Shown: piece by piece, positions 59,022-64,000 of the stretch | Numbering within the stretch: the stretch's first letter is position 1 | Layout: each line of letters begins with the position of its first letter | Program-made: the position numbers and the translations under genes | Origin: Bacteroidia bacterium | GTDB taxonomy: Bacteria; Bacteroidota; Bacteroidia; J057; JADKCL01 | NCBI GenBank assembly: GCA_020635905.1 | Contig: JACJYV010000002.1 | Span: 806,001-870,000, forward strand | Direction of reading: 5' to 3' | DNA length: 64,000 nt | The notes under the pieces: model-generated | Databases searched by the model: none | What the model was told of the DNA's origin: nothing | The model's input: the letters and a program-made list of their open reading frames with translations, nothing else

Positions 59022-60491
59022 TTAGTTGAACATCACCTTGCGGGTGGTGGCACTGTTGGCCGAGATCACCTTCAGCAGATACAGCCCGGCAGGCTCAGTT
59101 TCGCGCTGCAGCAGGTAGCTCTGGGCATTGATTCCGTTGATGCGTTTCAGCAGACGGCCCTGGAGGTCGCGCAGCTCGAGTGCCTGGATCAGCTCAGTGG
59201 GGTGGTTGAGTACCACAGCCATCTGGTTGGTGGCCGGGTTGGGAGACACGCTCAGGAAGCCTTTCAGAATATCGTCATACACTCCGCTGATGGTGGAGGT
59301 ATCCAGACCCAGACAGGTTACGATACGGGGGTTGGCGTAACCCATGATGGTATCAATGTAGGCCAGACCTTTGGACTTGGACATGTTGGGGTTGGTCTGA
59401 AGACCAGCCTGGTTGTTTACGTGAGAAGTATCCCACCATTCCCAGGGACCAGATTCGAGAGAAGGAGTAAAGAAAGGATAAATACCTTCAACTCCGTTGT
59501 TGTGGGCATTGGCACCCATGGTCCAGGGATCTGTCCAGCCTGCAGCAGGAATAGCGTAGCAATCGTTATTGCCATAAGCCTGGTTGATTTTCTGCACATG
59601 TCCGCCACCGCTTACGTTCACTACAAACTGCAGGGTGGTGGGCACGATAACCGCACCGTATCCATAGGGAGCGAAGGGGTCTTTCACGCAGTGGAAAGCA
59701 ACCACAGGAGCGTCGCCGTCTTCGATCCAGGTGGAGTCACCCACTGCACCGCCGAGAGAAACTCCCATGGCAATGTTGGAAGAGTAGGAAGCGTGGTTGG
59801 CAATGTTCAGCGGGCGGGTATTGGTACCCCAGATGTTGCCGGAAAGGCTGGTGTCCACATAGGGATTCGCATTCACATCGAGGAATTTGCTCAGCACGAT
59901 TTCTGAATACTTATCCAGGCTGGCAGCTCCATAGGCCATGTATCCGCCGGTGCCCTGGCCCATCACGATGAATTTGCTGGTGTCAACTCCGTAGGAGTTG
60001 GAGTTGGTGGAGTAGTCTTTGCGGAAGTAACGCAGTACGGTACGGGTATCCTGGATACCGCGGTAAGCAGCATTCAGCAGGGTGCCGGTACGAACGTCCT
60101 GTGAGGGGGAAACGGGGTTCCATCCCAGACGGTAGTCGTAAACTGCAACCACATAGCCTCTTTTGGCCAGTTGGGTAGCCATTTCAACGGTGGCGCTGTC
60201 TCTTTTAGAGCCGGTCGGGGTTCCGTTGGCGGGAGTGGGCAGGAAGCTGCCCGTGTGAGAGAAGACGATCAGTGGACGGTCAGTTTTGGTGTCACCCATG
60301 GGGCGGTAAACGTCCATTTTCAGGTCCTCAGAAGCGGGCATACCAGTCAACACGGAAATGTTGGTGGCGTAGGTAATATCTTTTGTCACGCTGGCCGAAG
60401 AGAAGATTTCAGTCAGGTAACGTTGCGCATTAGCCTGGGAAAAAGCCCCCAGGAGTAGCAGCAAGGTCAGAAAATGTAAACTTTTTTTCAT
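59022..60491 (-). CDS. Secreted alpha/beta-hydrolase-like protein with T9SS tail
   Basis: A 489-residue protein: signal peptide (ends QANAQ), an alpha/beta-hydrolase-like domain (LKMDVYRPMGDTKTDRPLIV, FSHTGSFLP, residues about 55-370), then a T9SS sorting tail (LSVSPNPATNQMAVVLNH, AGLYLLKV). Where esterases have G-x-S-x-G, this has GQGTGG (residues 178-183), so the usual nucleophile Ser is absent. It follows the TonB receptor gene by 38 bp, so they are likely cotranscribed. Confidence 0.75.
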   Translation of the reverse strand: MKKSLHFLTLLLLLGAFSQANAQRYLTEIFSSASVTKDITYATNISVLTGMPASEDLKMDVYRPMGDTKTDRPLIVFSHTGSFLPTPANGTPTGSKRDSATVEMATQLAKRGYVVAVYDYRLGWNPVSPSQDVRTGTLLNAAYRGIQDTRTVLRYFRKDYSTNSNSYGVDTSKFIVMGQGTGGYMAYGAASLDKYSEIVLSKFLDVNANPYVDTSLSGNIWGTNTRPLNIANHASYSSNIAMGVSLGGAVGDSTWIEDGDAPVVAFHCVKDPFAPYGYGAVIVPTTLQFVVNVSGGGHVQKINQAYGNNDCYAIPAAGWTDPWTMGANAHNNGVEGIYPFFTPSLESGPWEWWDTSHVNNQAGLQTNPNMSKSKGLAYIDTIMGYANPRIVTCLGLDTSTISGVYDDILKGFLSVSPNPATNQMAVVLNHPTELIQALELRDLQGRLLKRINGINAQSYLLQRETEPAGLYLLKVISANSATTRKVMFN

Positions 60492-60529
60492 AACTCCTTT
60501 AAGATTAATGATTCAAATAAAAATACAAC

Positions 60530-63331
60530 TTACAAATCATCCAGATCCAGCCTGATGGAAATATAAGCCAGACGGCCGATCGCCGGTCCGCCGTAAACCT
60601 GGATTTGCTTTTTATTCAGGATATTGGAAGCTCCAATTTTGAATGTCGTGTGAATTTTGGGCACTGTCTTGCTGATTTGTCCATCAAGCAGGCCGTAGGT
60701 GGGCACAGAACCTGTAAACTGAGGCGATCCTTCAAAGAGGAATCCCTGCACCCATTTGTAATTGATATTGAAACCCCAATCGTTCAATTTGAATTTTCCG
60801 ATTTTGAGGCGAATGTCGCGGGCAGATACCCCAATGTTGAATTTATGGGCCGGGGTATTGAAGGCAGGAATGATCGGATCCTCAGAACCACGCTTGTCAA
60901 GTACGTTCCAGGAATAGTTTCCGTTGATCGCGAAGTACTTGGCAAAGAAATAATTCGCGGCCAGCGAAAAGCCCTGGGTGGTCACCCCGTCGTCTGAGTT
61001 GGCCGCGATGCGGTAAATATTATTGATGATCACCAACCCGCTCATGGGATCGTAATCTCCGTCAATTCCAAATTTATAACCCAGAAAATCGCGGTAAAAG
61101 CTCATGTAATAGCTTGCATCAATGAAAAGTTGCTTGAACCACGTTCCGCGGTAGCCAATCTCAATGGATTTCACTTTCTCAGGCACGACCCGCGGAATAT
61201 TGATGTACTCCAGGGTATCAGGATTCAGATCCTGAAAGAAGTTATTGAGCGAAGCGGGCGTAATCAACGAATCATAGCCCACTACGTTACCCAGCAGAGT
61301 GGCCCGTCCCACGTTGAACTTCAGGTACTGGTCTGAAAGGGTGGGATTGCGAATGGCCGACGAGAAGGAAAGACGGAAAATGTGGCGCGCATCTGCCGTA
61401 TAAACCACTGAAGCAGCAGGAGATACCAGGAAGGGAAAGTTCTGGTTTTTATCCAGACGGCTGGTGATGTTCACTTTCAGACGTCCGTCCATAAAATTCT
61501 TTTCCACCCCGGCATAAATCCCAAATTCAAAATTGGTGATGCGCGAACTGCCCGTGTCACTGAAAATGGTTCCCTGAGAATTGGGAGCGTAAAGGCGGGT
61601 ATTGCCACCCACAGTGATGTCCATGAATTTGGGGGTGAATTTGTATTCCCCGTGGGCATGGTAGAGAGCGGAACGGTCAAAGAATTTGGTTCCACCTTCT
61701 GAATAAGAGGTGAGCGAGGTAACCAGGGCAAAGATGGAATCGTAGGCCGCGGTGCCTGGCTCAATGTAGGGTTGATTATTCGAGAAAATAAATCCCACCC
61801 CGTTGGCATACTCGCTGGCTTGCTGGTGCCAGACCACCAGAGAGTCGTGATTGGCAGCCAGAATTTGCTGGGCAGTAGCCAGGTCGAAGGGATTTCCCAG
61901 AGACGGCGGCGGCGGCCAGCCTGGCAGAGCTTTCACCTTGGGATTGATATACAGGTTCCAGTAATTCAGGTAATCCGAGAAAAAGTCTTTGTCGTCTTTG
62001 ACCCGGTTTTGCATCTGGAAGGCGGTAAAAACCGCGTCATAGGAATTGCCCGCATCTTCGTTGGTGGAGTAAGCGCGGAAAAAGAATTTATCCTGCTGAC
62101 GGATTTCCACCCTGTTCTGGAAAAAGAGAATGTCCTTGAGACTGAATCTGTTTTCGCCCTGATACACCGTGGTGCCTGAACCTATATTAAAGGAGTAAAT
62201 GGCCTCCGTTTTGGGAGAGAGTTTATAATGCAGTGAGGCATTTCCTTTCAGGTTGCGGGTGTTATAATTTACCAGGTTAATCTCCTCATAGCCGCGACGG
62301 TGAAAAATGCCCAGCCCGGGATAAATGATCTGACCCGTCGGGTCAGAAAGGTTGTTTTGACCTTCTGTGATGTTTTCATCCCCGTAACGGTTTACCGCGT
62401 CGTAGCCGCCCGGGTTATCCGTACCCACCAGCGACTGAGGTGTGGGGTCCATATTGGTGGCTTCCCAGTCATGGGCCCGCATATAATAGACATTCACTTT
62501 GAAAGCGAATTTATCCACGCCCTCCTTGTTTTTAAAAGCATGCGCATAGCGCACCGCACCCTCGAAGAGAGCCCTTTCCCCACCTTTCAGGCTCACCGAA
62601 AGTCCCTGATGCACAAAGGGATCCTTGGTCTGCATGCTGATGACCCCGTTGAAGGCGTTGGGCCCAAAATAGGCCGAGCTGGCTCCCTGAACGAGGTCCA
62701 CCCGCTGAATATCGAGCTCAGGCGCTCCCAGGAAGTTCCCCAGAGAGAAGTTCAGACCAGGTGACTGGTTGTCCACCCCGTCAATGATTTGCAGGGTTCT
62801 GACCGGGGAAGTACTGTTAAAACCCCGGGTATTGATTACCTTAAATCCAATACTGGCTGAAGTGAGGTCCACCCCTTTCAGGTTACCCAATCCCGCGTAA
62901 AAGTCGGCAGAGGGAGTCTCCTTGATCGACATGGCACTCATGGATTCCACCGTGAGGGGCGATTTCAGGGTTTTTTCCGAAATACTTTGCCCCACAATTT
63001 CCACGCCTTCCACTTCCACATCCTGGGGCTGCAATTCCAGTTTCAGGGGTTTATCCAGAGATTTTACCTGAAATACGAGGGAATCATGGGAAATGATGGT
63101 CACCAGAATATCAAACGGCGGCTGAAGGGTGGGTTTAAAGGTAAATTTTCCATCCTCATCAGACAGAGCGCCCGCGGTGCCTTTCAACTCACGAACAATT
63201 GCTCCCACGATGGGCTCACCCGTGGTGGCATCTTTCAGCTCACCTGAAATCTGGGATTGTCCGAAAAGGGGAATTGTCAGGCAAGCTGTTATTGCCAGAA
63301 TCAAAAAATTCCTGAGAGTGTTGCTGATCAT
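60530..63331 (-). CDS. TonB-dependent outer-membrane receptor
   Basis: A 933-residue protein: signal peptide (ends PLFGQ), an N-terminal carboxypeptidase-like domain (QISGELKDATTGEPIVGAIV), a plug domain (GFKVINTRGFNSTSPVRTLQ, QIIDGVDNQSPGLNF, VQGASSAYFGPNAFNGVI) and a 22-strand-type barrel ending in YISIRLDLDDL. It imports a ligand across the outer membrane with TonB energy; the substrate is unknown. No SusD partner follows; instead the alpha/beta-hydrolase-like cargo gene lies downstream. The ATG at 63331 was chosen over one 7 codons upstream. Confidence 0.9.
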   Translation of the reverse strand: MISNTLRNFLILAITACLTIPLFGQSQISGELKDATTGEPIVGAIVRELKGTAGALSDEDGKFTFKPTLQPPFDILVTIISHDSLVFQVKSLDKPLKLELQPQDVEVEGVEIVGQSISEKTLKSPLTVESMSAMSIKETPSADFYAGLGNLKGVDLTSASIGFKVINTRGFNSTSPVRTLQIIDGVDNQSPGLNFSLGNFLGAPELDIQRVDLVQGASSAYFGPNAFNGVISMQTKDPFVHQGLSVSLKGGERALFEGAVRYAHAFKNKEGVDKFAFKVNVYYMRAHDWEATNMDPTPQSLVGTDNPGGYDAVNRYGDENITEGQNNLSDPTGQIIYPGLGIFHRRGYEEINLVNYNTRNLKGNASLHYKLSPKTEAIYSFNIGSGTTVYQGENRFSLKDILFFQNRVEIRQQDKFFFRAYSTNEDAGNSYDAVFTAFQMQNRVKDDKDFFSDYLNYWNLYINPKVKALPGWPPPPSLGNPFDLATAQQILAANHDSLVVWHQQASEYANGVGFIFSNNQPYIEPGTAAYDSIFALVTSLTSYSEGGTKFFDRSALYHAHGEYKFTPKFMDITVGGNTRLYAPNSQGTIFSDTGSSRITNFEFGIYAGVEKNFMDGRLKVNITSRLDKNQNFPFLVSPAASVVYTADARHIFRLSFSSAIRNPTLSDQYLKFNVGRATLLGNVVGYDSLITPASLNNFFQDLNPDTLEYINIPRVVPEKVKSIEIGYRGTWFKQLFIDASYYMSFYRDFLGYKFGIDGDYDPMSGLVIINNIYRIAANSDDGVTTQGFSLAANYFFAKYFAINGNYSWNVLDKRGSEDPIIPAFNTPAHKFNIGVSARDIRLKIGKFKLNDWGFNINYKWVQGFLFEGSPQFTGSVPTYGLLDGQISKTVPKIHTTFKIGASNILNKKQIQVYGGPAIGRLAYISIRLDLDDL

Positions 63332-63444
63332 CGAGTGTCCGATTATAAACAAGTCAGCAAGATAGATTCTTTTGACGTAAGAAATCCCTTGCCAGGCTAC
63401 ATTTTTCTTAACAAATCATTTAGAAATGTCTGTAAAAGAATGCA

Positions 63445-63452
63445 CAAATATA
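63445..63452 (-). promoter_or_regulatory. Candidate -7 element for the TonB receptor operon
   Basis: The reverse strand reads TATATTTG, a perfect TAnnTTTG match, about 115 bp before the ATG at 63331, in a strongly AT-rich stretch. Confidence 0.45.
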
Positions 63453-63496
63453 AGTAAAATACAAATAAGTTGAGTCTTTTGAAAATTGAAGGTGAC

Positions 63497-64000
63497 TCAG
63501 TTAAGAGAGGCGACAGTCAGGAGTGGGTCGGGACCATGATCTTTTTCCTCTAATTCAGGACTGATACTGGCAAATAATTTGGCGAATCTGGCTGCGATTA
63601 CCACCAGATCCCTTGCTTCCATCAGCAGGCTGAATACCAAAAGACTGTTACGGGAATTATATTTTTCCAGACGAATACCTTCATTTTGGGATTGAATGGC
63701 ATCTTCAATCAGGATCAGAATTTCGTTCTTTTTCCCCAGATATAATTCCAGACTTTCAGCCGAAATAGTTTTCTGCGAACCGAGCACCACCGCCAGTTGC
63801 CCAATAAAATTTCCCACCTGATCAGCCACGGATCTCACCATCACTTCCTGGCTGGGAACCAGTGGGGCGTGGGTGTTCTCGATATGGGTCACGCAGGCTT
63901 TCACGATCAGTTCAGCCGACTGAGCCAGATCCTGATCCAGGTCAAATACCTTGACAAAAGCGGTGGAAAGGTCGTTAGAATCCTCTCCCGAACGCTTGAT
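63497..64000 (-). CDS. C-terminal part of a probable inorganic phosphate transporter (PiT with PhoU-like tail)
   Basis: The frame is open from the window edge to the stop at 63497, so only the C-terminal 167 residues are seen. They are helical: DLDQDLAQSAELIVKACVTH, then ELYLGKKNEILILIEDAIQS and NSRNSLLVFSLLMEARDLVV. This resembles the cytoplasmic PhoU-like tail of long Bacteroidota Pit phosphate transporters, but the membrane part lies outside the window, so the call is provisional. A GTG at 63904 is within the frame and is not the real start. Confidence 0.5.
   Translation of the reverse strand: MKRSGEDSNDLSTAFVKVFDLDQDLAQSAELIVKACVTHIENTHAPLVPSQEVMVRSVADQVGNFIGQLAVVLGSQKTISAESLELYLGKKNEILILIEDAIQSQNEGIRLEKYNSRNSLLVFSLLMEARDLVVIAARFAKLFASISPELEEKDHGPDPLLTVASLN

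Noticed and set aside
1..64000. CRISPR arrays, tRNA or rRNA genes, prophage or transposase genes
   Set aside because: No regularly spaced direct repeats, cloverleaf sequences, rRNA segments, integrase or transposase motifs were noticed on either strand.

Overview
The window looks like chromosome of an aerobic, moderately GC-rich Bacteroidota, probably in or near the Saprospiria. Three things support this: several secreted proteins end in type IX secretion (T9SS) sorting domains, the visible promoters have the Bacteroidota -7 element TAnnTTTG, and the gene order DUF6089 - uppS - bamA - ompH - murI is typical of the phylum. I saw no rRNA, tRNA, CRISPR array, integrase or intact insertion sequence.

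Layout. 1-12.0 kb (mostly minus): envelope assembly block (DUF6089 protein, UppS, BamA, three tandem OmpH/Skp chaperones, 5' end of murI), then a one-POTRA Omp85 protein coupled to NAD kinase, a CBS-domain protein and the run yqeY-cvpA-pabA/trpG. 12.4-24.6 kb: thioredoxin-like protein, polyphosphate kinase, glycosyltransferase, AroE, a DUF547 protein followed in the -1 frame by an outer-membrane barrel ORF, a UDG-like glycosylase, and the lpxK-PNP-porin operon. 24.8-28.7 kb is accessory: RtcB, then an AT-richer two-gene unit (ATPase plus PD-(D/E)xK-like protein) that resembles a defence cassette, then a 2OG-Fe(II) oxygenase. 29.1-37.8 kb holds T9SS cargo proteins and two tiny paralogous genes. 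37.8-45.0 kb is a tightly overlapping sialic-acid operon (mutarotase-symporter fusion, sialidase lipoprotein, SLC13-type transporter, SGNH protein), probably led by the large BNR/PKD/T9SS protein just upstream. 45.0-50.6 kb (minus): cysteine desulfurase and the housekeeping run yicC-gmk-nadD-pssA-purS. 50.7-64 kb: two amidohydrolase-like secreted proteins, an isolated nuoH, clpC, a TonB-dependent receptor with a secreted alpha/beta-hydrolase-like protein, and the 3' end of a probable phosphate transporter gene.

The most interesting items are the ATPase/nuclease-like pair at 26354-28101, the A9 slippery run joining the DUF547 gene to a barrel ORF that has no start or signal peptide of its own (18158-18167), the twin small proteins at 30666-31203, and a two-copy terminal-inverted-repeat element (19621-19753 and 45581-45702). 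Names come from motif recognition only; no database search was possible.
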